From Chondrus crispus (Eukaryota; Rhodophyta; Florideophyceae; Gigartinales; Gigartinaceae), in the NCBI RefSeq assembly GCF_000350225.1, contig NW_005178889.1:195346-259345 (forward strand): a DNA stretch of 64,000 bases, read 5' to 3'. The notes below the pieces were generated by a model. It saw only the letters and a list, made by a program, of their open reading frames with translations. It was not told the DNA's origin and did no database searches. Of the stretch, positions 30,135-40,888 are shown piece by piece. Position numbers and translations under genes: made by a program. Each line of letters begins with the position of its first letter. Positions within the stretch are counted from its first letter, which is position 1.

Positions 30135-31071
30135 GTGGCAGCCTGTGCTGCATGATCGCAGCCATAAACATTTGCTTAGTGGTGATTACAGCCGGTCCTT
30201 GCTTCGGAGATCCTGAAAACTTTGGCATGTTCGAGACCAGTATTGCCGCGTTTTGCTTCAGTTTTGCGACATGTAAATGGTCAGCAGAAGACGAGGGGCG
30301 CAGACTCGGATCAAAAGGCGCCGCTCTAGCGGTATTGTGTATTGGGGAATGTGGGGCTGGATTCGAAAGGTTATCCACTGCATTACGTGGTCTGGCTGGT
30401 TCACTCAGGTTTCCATCGTGAGAAGGTGAAGCAAAATAACTCTCTTCACAGGGTTGTGCAGATCTGCCGTTTTGAGCTGAACAGTATCTTCGTCTCTGTC
30501 ATCAAACGGTGTTGATGCAGATCCTGGCAGATCTTATTTGTGCTGGATTCATGGACTGTAACACTCTGCGGGTGGGCTGCGCGTGTATGAGATCAGTTTT
30601 CGTCGCAACAGGGCGGTTGCATGGAGGGCTGAAAAGTTCTCTGAATGACCTGTACCCATCCAGAGCATTGTCTAGAACCTCCTTATTCTGAGGATCGTCA
30701 AAAAAGAGATGCATTATGTGGGGAATTATGGTCTTTTCTGCGGTGACAGGGTAGCCCAGAATGCGCATTAAGCTGCGGAGGAGGAAAAAGAGTCGGCTGC
30801 AATTGAGTACTTCAGTACGAGTTACACGGTCCTCGTCAAATGCTCCAGTGATGATGTCTTTAGACTCTTCTACACTGTCGGCTTCCACTGCTTTGATCAA
30901 GTGTTCACATAAGTCTGCGATCTCCCGTTGTCCCTTTTTAGCTAGATTGGATATCTCGCGAAGAACCTTGGCTGCCATGGGGTGTGCCTTCTGGTTTTCA
31001 GTGGCTGGTGCCCACATATCCGAAAAAACCTCATTTTCTCTCGACCTAGAATCAGCCAGTGACCGATGCAA
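30073..31071 (-). pseudogene. Element F: N-terminal gag region
   Basis: One frame from 31071 to 30073 broken by a TGA at 30502-30504. The first 189 codons are mostly helical (AAKVLREISNLAKKGQREI, LRSLMRILGYPV), and the part after the stop includes NMPKFSGSPKQG and TTKQMFMAAIMQ, which look like the start of a copia capsid domain. I cannot name the first part. It lies 137 bp inside the 5' LTR, so it is the first gene of the element. Confidence 0.5.
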
Positions 31072-31207
31072 GCTTGCATCAGGGGGAGCGATGTTGGTGC
31101 CGACGGTCGCAAGATTCTGACTGCGGGATGCAACCTGATTGTCGAGACGTTTTCAAAGAATACGACGCTTTTTCAAAGAAAAATGGAGACACACCGGTAC
31201 GTCGAAG

Positions 31208-31843
31208 TGATGGTGATGTCCGGGGGTTTTGTTCTCTTCAACTAGTACAGCACAAAGGTGTGGTTGACGGGGAGGAGTAAGAAAAGGGGAGAGGGGCGAA
31301 GATGGGAAATCAGTGGGTCGCTGGGGCTGATTCGCGCGCACGTGGAACGGTGGGCAGACGAGTCAGGGAAACCCTCCCTCGCACTGTAGGCGAGTGGCGG
31401 CGGCGGAGAGCAATGTGCGCGTCAATGCCTGTAGTACAGGGTTGGAGTAGTCTCCGATAAGATACAGAGAGGTAGATCTTCGTAACACGGAAGATGAAAG
31501 CGGTAAAGGTGCTTTTACGTATCGTTGTTGTTTTTGATGATGATGATTTCTATTACTTTTTGTTGGAACTCTTCAGGAAGATAGGATAGTATCCGGTCAT
31601 CGGCGGAGGTCCCGCTGCGATGAAGACGGAGACAGTTCGTTTCGACGCAGCGTGTCCGTCCGCTTGAAAAGTGACCGTGAGCCAGTAGCGGAGAGAGCGG
31701 AAGCGTAAAGGCATCAGGGGTCATGTCCTGATTGGCTGGACAGCAGCCATCGGGCTACAGTATGAACATACATATGATGTAGTCCCATGTCGGTTGACGA
31801 TAATCGTCGACCGTTGCAACGCGCAAGCGTTGCCAGAATTACA
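31208..31843 (-). repeat. 5' LTR of element F
   Basis: Partner of 24010-24645. The two visible differences are near the start of the LTR (GACCGTTGC against GACCGATGC, and GTTGCC against GTTACC on the + strand). Confidence 0.85.
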
Positions 31844-31968
31844 GTTTTCTACCCACGTCAACAAATGAAAAAGGACAGAAAATGTAAAACTCCATGGCTC
31901 TGACCGTACAGAATCGAAGAAAGTTTGACCCGAATATCATATCACATATCCCTAGTATTCAATTTTAA

Positions 31969-31988
31969 TGTACGATGTATCGTACATA
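31969..31988. repeat. Palindrome copy 1
   Basis: ATGTACGATGTATCGTACAT: 9-bp arms (ATGTACGAT and ATCGTACAT) around GT, a perfect inverted repeat. Confidence 0.85.
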
Positions 31989-32164
31989 ACTTTTTGAGAA
32001 TCATAGCCGCTCCGTGCAACTGCGTTTGCCGATCCCAAGTATACAGACGCATTCCGGAGGGCTTTCGTAGTGCTTCTGTAAAGAATCAGGATAATTGAAG
32101 CACTTCAACCTACAATTCTCAAAAACTGCAACATCGATGCAAAGATATGGTCCAAAATCGCGAT

Positions 32165-32184
32165 ATGTACGATGTATCGTACAT
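32165..32184. repeat. Palindrome copy 2
   Basis: Identical to copy 1 over all 20 bases and followed by the same AAC. Confidence 0.85.
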
Positions 32185-33140
32185 AACTGAGGATTGGTTA
32201 TCCCTTAAAAGCTACTCAATGTCTTATACGGCGCCTCTGAGAACTCTGTGCAGGCCACACAACGCCCGAAGAACCTCTTTTCCTTCCTCGACAAACTCAT
32301 TGTATAGAGTTACTGGCTCCTTGCGCACTGGTAGTACTCTCCAGCCTTCGGTTGGCATGCTCCTTTTTTGTCCGGATCTCCGCTGAATTCGGCTCGCACG
32401 TGTACCACGTCCCCGCCTCTCACGTACTCTCTGCCCTCGCCCTCTCTCCGCAGGCCTTGCTGATGGCACAGAAAAATCCGGAGATGCCTCCACAGTATTA
32501 TTAAGTTGCAGGCTTTCAGGATGTAGTCTTGATTTCTGACGGGGTTCCATAGAATCGCTTATAAGTTGCGGCTGCGAGAGATTAGACAGCGTTGAGAGAC
32601 TGCGAGCGAGCACAGGTTGAGGCGATGGCAAGGGATGAGGCAAAGGAGGAAGCTATTCCAACTGGAGAAGAGTTCTGATGCCCCAATTTCAAAAATTGGC
32701 TTCCCCATGCACTCCTGAGTGGCATGAGAAGAGCGTCAGGGGAGAGAGGAGGCGAACGTTCAAGTAGTTCCTGGCCATGTCGGGGGCTGTGCTTTAGTTC
32801 ATTGCGTCAGGAAGGGGGGTGGCTTCAGTTGCTGGCAATGGCGATATAGGCACATCCATGAAGTTTGAAGGATCTAAGGAGGCCTGAGCGATCCGAGGAG
32901 GCGTGGCCGATGGCTTAGGGGGGTAAAATTTTGCGAATAGACCCTTGAGGGGAAAAGTGCTGGTGAGGGTGAGACGGAACGCCTTGATCTGTTGTTCGGA
33001 GCCTGTACTTCGTTTCTGCGGAAGTTGAACACGATATATGGTCTCAACAACCCACAGAGTTCGACTACCTACCCGCCAGTGAGAAAATAACGCCTGTTTC
33101 TAAGAAACCGGAGGTCAAAGATGACATAAAAGCGGCTTAT

Positions 33141-33160
33141 ATGTAGGATGTATCGTACAT
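33141..33160. repeat. Palindrome copy 3
   Basis: Same as copy 1 with one change (C to G at base 6). Confidence 0.8.
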
Positions 33161-33193
33161 AAAGCAAGTTCGGAAATTTCTGGATCTGTCTTT

Positions 33194-33213
33194 ATGTACG
33201 ATACATGGTACAT
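33194..33213. repeat. Palindrome copy 4 (inverted)
   Basis: ATGTACGATACATGGTACAT. Its reverse complement matches copy 1 with one mismatch. Confidence 0.8.
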
Positions 33214-33314
33214 ATAAACACTAGGGATACAGTTCTCTCTGAGATCGGATATGAAGTAGCAAGAGTGAATGTGAACAGGCTACGTCTAATTGGTGAGGAA
33301 GTGAGAGAAACAGG

Positions 33315-33400
33315 TGTAGTAGTCTGCTGGCTGCTGCTATTTTGGGGTGGACGTTTGGAATTTGGCTATTGCCAAATTCGGTACCTACCAGCCCCCTTGG
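33315..33400 (+). repeat. 5' LTR of D, first part
   Basis: Matches 62716-62794 of the 3' LTR, including GGGGTGGACGTTTGGAATTT, with a short extra CTGCTG-type duplication. It ends CTTGG at the L insertion point, and the rest is at 48449-48597. Confidence 0.85.
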
Positions 33401-34444
33401 TGTAGTGCAATGTGCCTGGCAGGCCGCGAACACAGTCCGACGGTCAAACAAAAAGAAGAAAACAACAACAGCAACAACCACTGCCGATGGAACGCGCTAC
33501 GGAGCGTTCGAGACTCCCTTTCCCCTTGTGTGGGCTTGCGGCCCACGGTAGCTCAACTCCGACGGGGGGGTAAGGAAAGATGCCCGGCCCCGGAGGATAA
33601 TGGTGGTAGAGACTTGTGAAGACTTGAATGTTCGACGAGTGCGGGTAGGGCTTGTCTACGAGGATGTAACCGCGGTTCGCTGGGTTGTAAGGCCAATGCT
33701 CGGCGAGTGTCTTCAGCACCTTGGGTATAATTCAAGGTCTTCGACGGGGGCTTGTTCAGCACTACCCGACGGGATCGTAGCCGTGTAGCAACGCTACTAC
33801 CGACTTGTTGCCCGATGGCTAAATACACCCTCACCAGCGCGATCGCAATCGCGGTAGGTGGTACCCACTCTGTCTTATACAGTAAGACCTTCGACGGAGG
33901 CGTCCTCGCAACAGCCTTCCGGCGGAACTTGAGACAGTAGCAGCGCTACACAACGTGTTGCCCGATGGCTAAAACACCTACACTGGATCGGTCGCAACCA
34001 ACTCCAGTGGAACCAACACAATTAAGGGAAATATAGAGGTAGAGGTAGAAATGAATTAGGGAAATAAAGGAAAAGGAAAAGGGAACCCCCGAGCGCAAAG
34101 GATGCCGTAGGCTTAGGTAAAAGGGAGCGTCTTGGTAGAGACGGACTTCGACCAAGGCGACATTCAACTCTGGCAACTCGGGTTACCTTTACTGACTTGG
34201 TGGTCAGAGGGCTAAGGTATATATCGCCCCGCCGGAGGCACTACAGTGACTCGCGCCGCTAGATCCTAGATCTAATTTAGTGTCAGCAAAATTAATGCCA
34301 ACTAATTAAACTAAATAAAATAAAATAATTTAAAATTAAAACTGTGCAGTTATTCACACGTGTGTCCCCCAACCCGGACTACTTTTCATATCCAAATATT
34401 TTCCTTTCTTTTCACCCCCCTTTTCAGGTGCGTATTGCACTACA
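33401..34444 (-). repeat. 3' LTR of L
   Basis: 1044 bp. In the minus direction it is preceded by the purine run complementary to 34445-34456 (GGAAGGGGGATA), which confirms the element's orientation. Confidence 0.9.
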
Positions 34445-34456
34445 TATCCCCCTTCC
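34445..34456 (-). other. Polypurine tract of L
   Basis: Minus strand GGAAGGGGGATA abutting the 3' LTR, nearly the same as in element A. Confidence 0.7.
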
Positions 34457-34567
34457 GAGCGCTCTTGTACGCCACTCTGCCATCGTATAATCTCCTCGCC
34501 GTTTCTCTCACAACTCTACACCGCCGTATCCGGTAATCGGTGAAAGTGCAAGAGCAAGACGGGCCCC

Positions 34568-36520
34568 ATGTTTCCTTCATCCCCGAGCCACTCGAGTGGT
34601 GGTACCAAACGCAAGCGCTACGGCGTGGGTTTTTCTTCCACTTCCCACGACCCTCTAAGTCTTCCTTCCATCCCTCGATTTCCCCCTGATTCCCAACATG
34701 TCGACCCTGTTGCCCACCCCGATTCTGATTCTAACGCACCATCCTCGCGTCGATATCCTGCTGCGTCGGAACTCCACGACAAGACCATGCGCCTTAATCC
34801 TGAGCTTTTTGCTTCCGCTAAATGGTTTTCAGTGGTCGGTGTATGCGCCTTCGATGACATTGCTTACTCGTTCGCCGATGGCGCCGGTATGCTTCCAGGA
34901 CAAATCCCCCTTCAAGCCATTCGGTCTTACGATTGGTTGGCTCGCATCGCCATTCCTCCCTCCATTCTGTGTCACATTCTGCCTCGTGGTCGTGCGGTGT
35001 TATCGACCCGCTTCATGACCGCTGTGTGCGAAAGGCTTGAGCTGCCATTGACGCAGGATCTCATTCCTTAGGAATTCGGTTGTGACACGTGGCAATTTCG
35101 CACCGAGGGCGAGCGGTCTTACCTCGATAACATGCTGGCCTGGACCTCCGATAACCCTCCTCGTGAAGCCAACCGCCTTTGGTTCAACCAACGGACCGTC
35201 TCTGGCGACGCTATGATGTGGACCAACGCCATAATTCCGGCTAATTTCCGACTCATCAAGCGGGGTACCATCCCCTTCTTCCAGCACACAGTGCGCTTCG
35301 AACGCCGTATTCGGTCTGACACGGATTATTTTGTGGCCTACCAGATGTTGCAGGCGCGCAAAATCTCGCGGTCCCATTACGCGAATCGTTACCAGCGTAT
35401 TCCGTCGTGGTGGAGCCAATTTGAGGTCTGCCAAGGCTTTTGGGCTGAGCTCGGCCCCGTGTACACGTATTACGGAAGGTATTTACGTGATCCTCGACAC
35501 GGCCTTTGAGTAGTCTTTCTCACAGAGTGGTGTACCAAAGTGGCAGTGACCCTCCTGTGGGAGACTTACGACTGCTGGAGGTTGTGGTACTTGCCTCCCC
35601 AGCTCATCAGCCTTATGCGACGCCTCGATTATTCGGTTCCCCTGGGCGGTGCTGATGCAGACACCGAACTGCGTTCTCTCCTCGATAAAATAGAGGAGGT
35701 CGATTGGGACTCGATACCGCGTCAAAATGTTTCTCGTTCCTTCGTCCGGCAACGCCCCTCCTTCTCTCCTGGTCGTGCTCATCGTGGTGCTGGGGACTAC
35801 GCTTGGTTTAACCCCTGGACAGGATCGCAATGTTCTTGCGACGAGGCGCGTCTGAGTCAGCGGTATGGGAGTCAGACGCCCGTCCCGGTTGAATTGCCCG
35901 TCTTCTTTGCGGATCCCCGCGAGCGCGACCTCTGTCCCCGGGAGCCTTTGCGTTCTCGCCCTGTATTACTGGTCTCACCGACTTCACTTCCTGTCGGTCC
36001 GGCCGGCCCCACTCCTCCTGTGAATGCTTCGATAAGGGCGACGAGAGCCCCTTAGAATGAGGAGGTCAAAGCCCCTTTGCGGTCCCATTCAACTTCAGTG
36101 GCCAGGTGTCAACCTATATCAGAGACGCGAGGGGTACCCTCGTCAGCTAGCCGGACTGACAGTCTGTCCGTGCGCGCCGTCCCAGAAAGGAAGGAAAATT
36201 CTTCGTCCCTTACCCCCTCGGCTCCTCCTGCACCGTCTCCTCCTGTGCACGTCCCAGCTCGTCCCTCTTCTTCTGCGGCTGTTCCAGTTGCCGCCCCCTT
36301 GTCGCCAATCGTTGACGCAGTCCAATCGACCAGGGGAGGGTCAACCTCCCCGTCCTCTCCAGATGTCATCAAAAAGAACGACGGCGCCGCCAGCGTCTAT
36401 CGCACATTGCTCCGTGCTCACCGAATAAACGAGGGGGCTTTTCAAGGAGCGTCCCTTGTTGACCTGCGCTTACTGGCGCAACTTGTCGCCTCACTTCCAA
36501 AGAAAAACATTCTCGGGTAA
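34568..36520 (+). pseudogene. Antisense ORF of L (copy 3), full length but with three stops
   Basis: One + frame of 651 codons interrupted only by TAG at 35069-35071, TGA at 35507-35509 and TAG at 36053-36055. The four open pieces are in the same phase. At the TGA, copy 2 has Trp (TGG). Order of features: GVGF and LPSIPRFP near the start, ADGAGMLPG, EFGCDTWQF after the first stop, FWAELGPVYTYYGRYLRDPRHG before the second, WCTKVAVTLLWETYDCWRLWYL after it, a cysteine pair CSCDEARL, a long Pro/Ser/Ala-rich linker (about codons 500-600) and a C-terminal helical piece (YRTLLRAHRINEG, LRLLAQLVASLPKKN). This copy shows what the complete protein was. No family is recognised. Confidence 0.75.
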
Positions 36521-39500
36521 ATCGTCCCATTGACCCCTTGCCGATGGTAGCGCCCTGCCGATCCATGTTCAGATCATTGTCCTCTGAGAGTGTTGACTCA
36601 TCATCGGCACTTCCCTTCGTTCCACCGAAAATAAATTGCATTTCCTTCTCCTATCCACTTCCTCCTCTTGTTACAATTTTCCTCCTCTTTTTCCAACACG
36701 TACGTCATCCTTCTCCTCATTTTCCTTTCCGTCTTCTTTATCCAACACGGCACGCTCATCCTCGAGTCACCCCCTTGGGTACCATGTGTGTCCCCTCCGA
36801 TCCCGGGATCACACCTCGGGCCTCCGTCTTCCTCCTCTTTTTCTGCGTACCGTCAATGCGGTCGCTTCTTCCCTCAACCCCTCTTTCCTTCTCTTTTCCT
36901 CGTTACTGTCTTCCTCCTCTTATCCCTTTTTCGGGCACCTCTGCTACTGCAGTTACACATCTCCTATTTCCTTCTCTTTTCTTCCGCTTGTCCACCAGAT
37001 CGCCGGCTGGGGAGTCACGCCCTCTTTGTTTTTCATTGATCGGCCCACGGACCGCTCTCGACCTTCAGAAAGGCCCCCATCTTTCTTAACCTTCAGGCTT
37101 TCCCGTTGCTCATGTTCACGCCTCCACGAGACACTATCGCAGCTCCCCAACACATGATTACCTCCTCTGAGATTCCGTCTTGGGACGATAGCTACACATA
37201 AAAAATGTAGGGCTCTTGGAGTAATCGAAACTCGATTCGATCCCCCATTTCTCCTGTTGTGCCTATCAGGGTGGTAACCCGCTCCAGTTCAGGTCTCCGA
37301 CAATTTCCCTATTCTTCCTCCCACTTATTTTCGAACTCCGTCTTCTAAACGGACAGTGTCGTATTGTCCTCGCGGCTTCTTCGGCGAAACTCATAATTGG
37401 CATCCTTGATAAGTCGCGGAGAAGCTTTGATAGGTCGATTTAAAAACGAAGTAGGGGTCGTGGCTATGCTCGATCCCTTCGGTCGGACCCGCCGACCTCA
37501 AGGGTGAGTTCCGTGCACAATGCTCAAACGCCCCGTTTAAATTTTGTCCTTAAAATGGCGCGGTGAAGACGTCGTTAGTGTCTCCTGTCGCGTTCTCAAA
37601 GCCTGTGCAGGGGAAATGTCGTCTGCGATTTTCAACGTGGCGAGGTCAACAAGTTTCTCTTACTGCTAGGGACTGATCGCGTGCGAAAGTCCATTTTGCG
37701 GGGGTCATATTGACTTCCGCTCCGCTCTCCCCGACATGTCCAAAAAACATATAGAAATAGGTTGTCCTTTTCAGTAACGCGGTGGAGGTGACCTGGGCAG
37801 CCGGCTAGAACAACGTCCTTGATCTCTGGCTAGTTGTCGACAGTTACGGCGCACTCGTTGGGGGATAGAGCATACAGAATACCGCATAGGTACACTGAGC
37901 ATTCCCGGTTCGTGTCACGGCGCCGGACCTGCTGGTCGGTTCCGAGATCGTTAATCTTACGAATTGCACGAAGCTTCGTCCGCGTCAAAAATAATTTCAA
38001 AGGATCGCAGGGAAGCTCCGGCCCTTGAGTTTCCGTTTGTTTGCGACCGGAACCTCTTCAATAAAATTAACTAGTGAGAAAGTAGATGACATTTCGATCT
38101 TTTGGAGCACGACATTATTGATGGGTCAAGGTCGACGAGGCGGCGTGCCACTGTTCAGTTCGATCTCCGTGAGCCGCCTCGGTTCCAACTCACTGCACTT
38201 GGTCGGGGAACAAACATGATGACGGCGACTCAGGGTCGTTGCCGTCTGGATATCCTTCGCGTTTCGTCCGACGGTCGAACACGACAGTCCTGAAGTGGTG
38301 TCCCACTGTCCATCAGGCGTTGGTGAGAATAACTACGAAGTTCAGCTCTAAGAAGTCATTACTAGAGCGAAGGGGGAGATATTGATGCATCTCAGTTTTG
38401 GTGGTAGGTGTTCTCTTGTTGCGCACGATTTGCGTCTCCAGTTAGCGCTGTCACCGACAGCTGCGCGATCGACAGTAATTCTCTTTTCCTTCCAATTTTC
38501 CGAGCTCATCGAGACGATCCTCAATTGCCAGGAGCCCGTAACACAGGGCGTCATTCACTGCCGCTTCGTATCTTTTCCAAAAGCGTGTCGACGACGATCA
38601 TGATCTGGTTGATAGCTGCGACGGGATGCGACTTTGTAGCAGTGTCGGAGCGAGAGCGGGGTCAAATCGCGCTGCGTCGAACAACGCGTTTTTGATCGTG
38701 ACAACTACTGATTTCGTAACAAGAATTTCACCTGCACACGTCGACACGTGTATCCACTGACTTGGTCGTAAAAATTCATCTTCCCATCGGAGGTGCCCAA
38801 GGGTAACTGCTGCCTTTCCCTTCGAAGTCAAAATGGCTCTTCGTCTCTGACCCGATCGCTGAATCCGTGCGCTCCCATTTCTCCTCAGTACACGCCGCGG
38901 ACAATCGGCACTATCGCCGAGCTTTCGGACCTTTTCCAGGGATGCGGTCCATTCTCTTGCCCGTCTCCGACACGTACTCCTCTCCCTCGTCTAACGATCA
39001 ATTTTCTTTCGCCTGAGAGAACCACTCTGTTAGGCACGTACGACTTAAACAAAGTCTCTTCAGGACGCATGCTTTCACTTTCCTTGCTAATATCCTCTTG
39101 CTCGTGCGATGACACTGTAAGTCCTCCGTGTCAAAACCCTGACACTAATTTTTCCCCGCGCATCGGAGGTCCTCTTCCCTCTTTGCCGTTGTTCTCACCC
39201 AAATCCTTGACAATTCTCTCTCCATCCACGACCTTTTTCATGCGGCCCCACTGTAGTGCGTCTCCGTTACGCAATTCTTCTCCAACTACAAATTCCTCGT
39301 TCTCGAAAAATTTCCAACGTCTCCCTTCCGTCGACCGGAGGTCGTCCTCCTTTCCCACACACCAGCGGTGTTCACATAGGCGTTCATAAGTAGCGTTAGT
39401 AGGAGTCGTCGAATACAATACTGTACCAAGCCTCGCTGTTCAGCTCAACCAAGGCAGTGTCTTCGATCCTTCATTTCATCTGTGTGTGTTGCTTCACGGC

Positions 39501-40523
39501 TGAGGCGAACGTAACGTAGAAACTTAAGCTATCGCCTCGCCAGCGGGTCGATGGGCGCGGTTTCATTGCGTCGTTGACATTACCAAAAAAAAAAAGAAAA
39601 GAAAAGAAAGAAAACAGGAACGAAACAGAGATTGGGGCAGGAGCGGATCGGCCGACTGAAAAGCAAGCGTTTGATCGCCTTGATGACGACGTCGAGCCAA
39701 TTCTCGTTGTTGACGAAGTCAACAGAAACGACAAAACAATTTGTCCCCCCCCACACGGTTTAGTCTCGCGCGTTAACGCGCACCACTTGTCCTTTGTCTA
39801 TACGTGAAAAAAATCACAAGCATTCCCTTTCACACTGATTCAGACGAGCATAGATCCCTGATCTAAACGTCCCTTTGCGTGCACACCCATGCGACGCGTG
39901 ATCCTACGTAATTTTTGCATTGTCTCCACCTGAGGCTGCAGTGACTTCGTCACTCCCTGATGTAGAGCATCTCGCCGCTCTGTCTCCATGAGCGTTAAGC
40001 CACGCATACCTGCCCGTCTCACCTCATCTTTCCTTCTCGCCATTGCCGAGGCGCCGTACTTCCGCTATGCTCATTCCTCGCCTCCTACACGTCGTCTTGA
40101 TCTGCCTCGTCCGCGTGCAGTCGCCCATCGACTGCATCCTCTCCCAACCTTATACCTTATCTCGAAGGTAGCACACTCGTCAATCTGACGCATCCCCTTC
40201 TTCTCCAATCTTCTCGTCATACCCGTTCCCTTGAAGACAGACCTCTTCCTGGACTCGAGATACAGCTTATAGCCTTAATCACGATCGGCGGTTCGCAATC
40301 CCCTGTCACCCTTAGGCGCCTGTCGTGTTCTTCCTAAAACTTCGCACGCTCGCTTCGGGATCGCCGGCCTAGGTGCGTCTCGGGAAGGGAAAACAAACAT
40401 AAAAAAACAAAGCAACCAAACAAAAACAAAAACGAAGCAGAATAGTTAAGAAAGTAAGAACATAGGAACTGGTTGCGGCTCACGTCTTTCTTTCGCTTTC
40501 CATCATCACATTGCGTATGGAGC
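36521..40523. other. 3' spacer of L, no gene
   Basis: 4.0 kb between the antisense ORF and the chromodomain. The + strand is strongly pyrimidine-rich from about 36.6 to 37.1 kb and again at 38.8-39.4 kb, that is, purine-rich on L's own sense strand, as in element A's spacer. A short A-rich run is at 39584-39615. I see no recognisable protein. Confidence 0.6.
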
Positions 40524-40754
40524 TCATCCTGGTCTCGCGCGTGCGACTTGCGGCGGGAGGGGAAATTTCTTCCTCCGGAAATAGGTCACCACTGCGCTGC
40601 GCGGTAGCTGAGAAATCGGCTCCCACGTTGCGTCCTCAATCGCGTAGCCATACCATTCCACCTTGAGAATTAATTTTCCATCTTGATAAGCCGATGCGCT
40701 GCACAATTTCTCCGACGCCGTCTCGCTCATCATCGCCTTCGCGGCGCGTCGCAT
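40524..40754 (-). pseudogene. Element L: chromodomain
   Basis: EKLCSASAYQDGKLILKVEWYGYAIEDATWEP followed (in part) by the basic YFRRKKFPLPP tail closely matches the chromodomain of element A at the window start. It is one frame away from the integrase (a shift near 40780), so the polyprotein would need a frameshift to reach it. In A the corresponding region is in one frame with its acidic linker. Confidence 0.85.
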
Positions 40755-40888
40755 CGCCAGGCGCCCGCGCGACGAGCTAGCGGCTCATCCTCATCCTGCT
40801 CTTCCGAACCTCCCATCTCTTGTAGATCGGGCGGGATGCCCGCAGCTTCCTGATTTATCAAAGGTCCGTCATCCATCCTATCCTTCGC

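Larger units (their letters stand above)
24010..31843 (-). mobile_element. Ty1/copia element F, complete with LTRs and target duplication
   Basis: Direct repeats of 636 bp at 24010-24645 and 31208-31843 enclose gag, protease, integrase, RT and RNase H remnants, all on the minus strand and in copia order. Flanking copies of GTTTT (24005-24009 and 31844-31848) are a perfect 5-bp target duplication. I see about two base differences between the LTRs, so the insertion is young, although the coding region already carries frameshifts. A solo A-type LTR (28361-29379) has since inserted in it. Confidence 0.9.
31844..33314. other. Interval between F and D: four copies of a palindrome, one doubtful frame
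   Basis: Apart from a Pro/Arg/Ser-rich minus-strand frame (32224-32643) with no recognisable domain, the notable content is a 20-bp palindrome repeated at 31969, 32165, 33141 and 33194. An inverted pair (TTTTTGAGAAT near 31993 and ATTCTCAAAAA near 32114) lies between the first two. Just before the D insertion, 33205-33314 encodes YEVARVNVNRLRLIGEE, which looks like the C-terminal part of an integrase. Confidence 0.45.

Noticed and set aside
32224..32643. Pro/Arg-rich 139-codon ORF between F and D as a gene
   Set aside because: Low complexity, no domain, no neighbour support.
36538..37157. Long Ser/Phe/Pro-rich plus-strand frames in the L spacer
   Set aside because: They open in all three plus frames because the strand is pyrimidine-rich. 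There is no conserved counterpart in element A.
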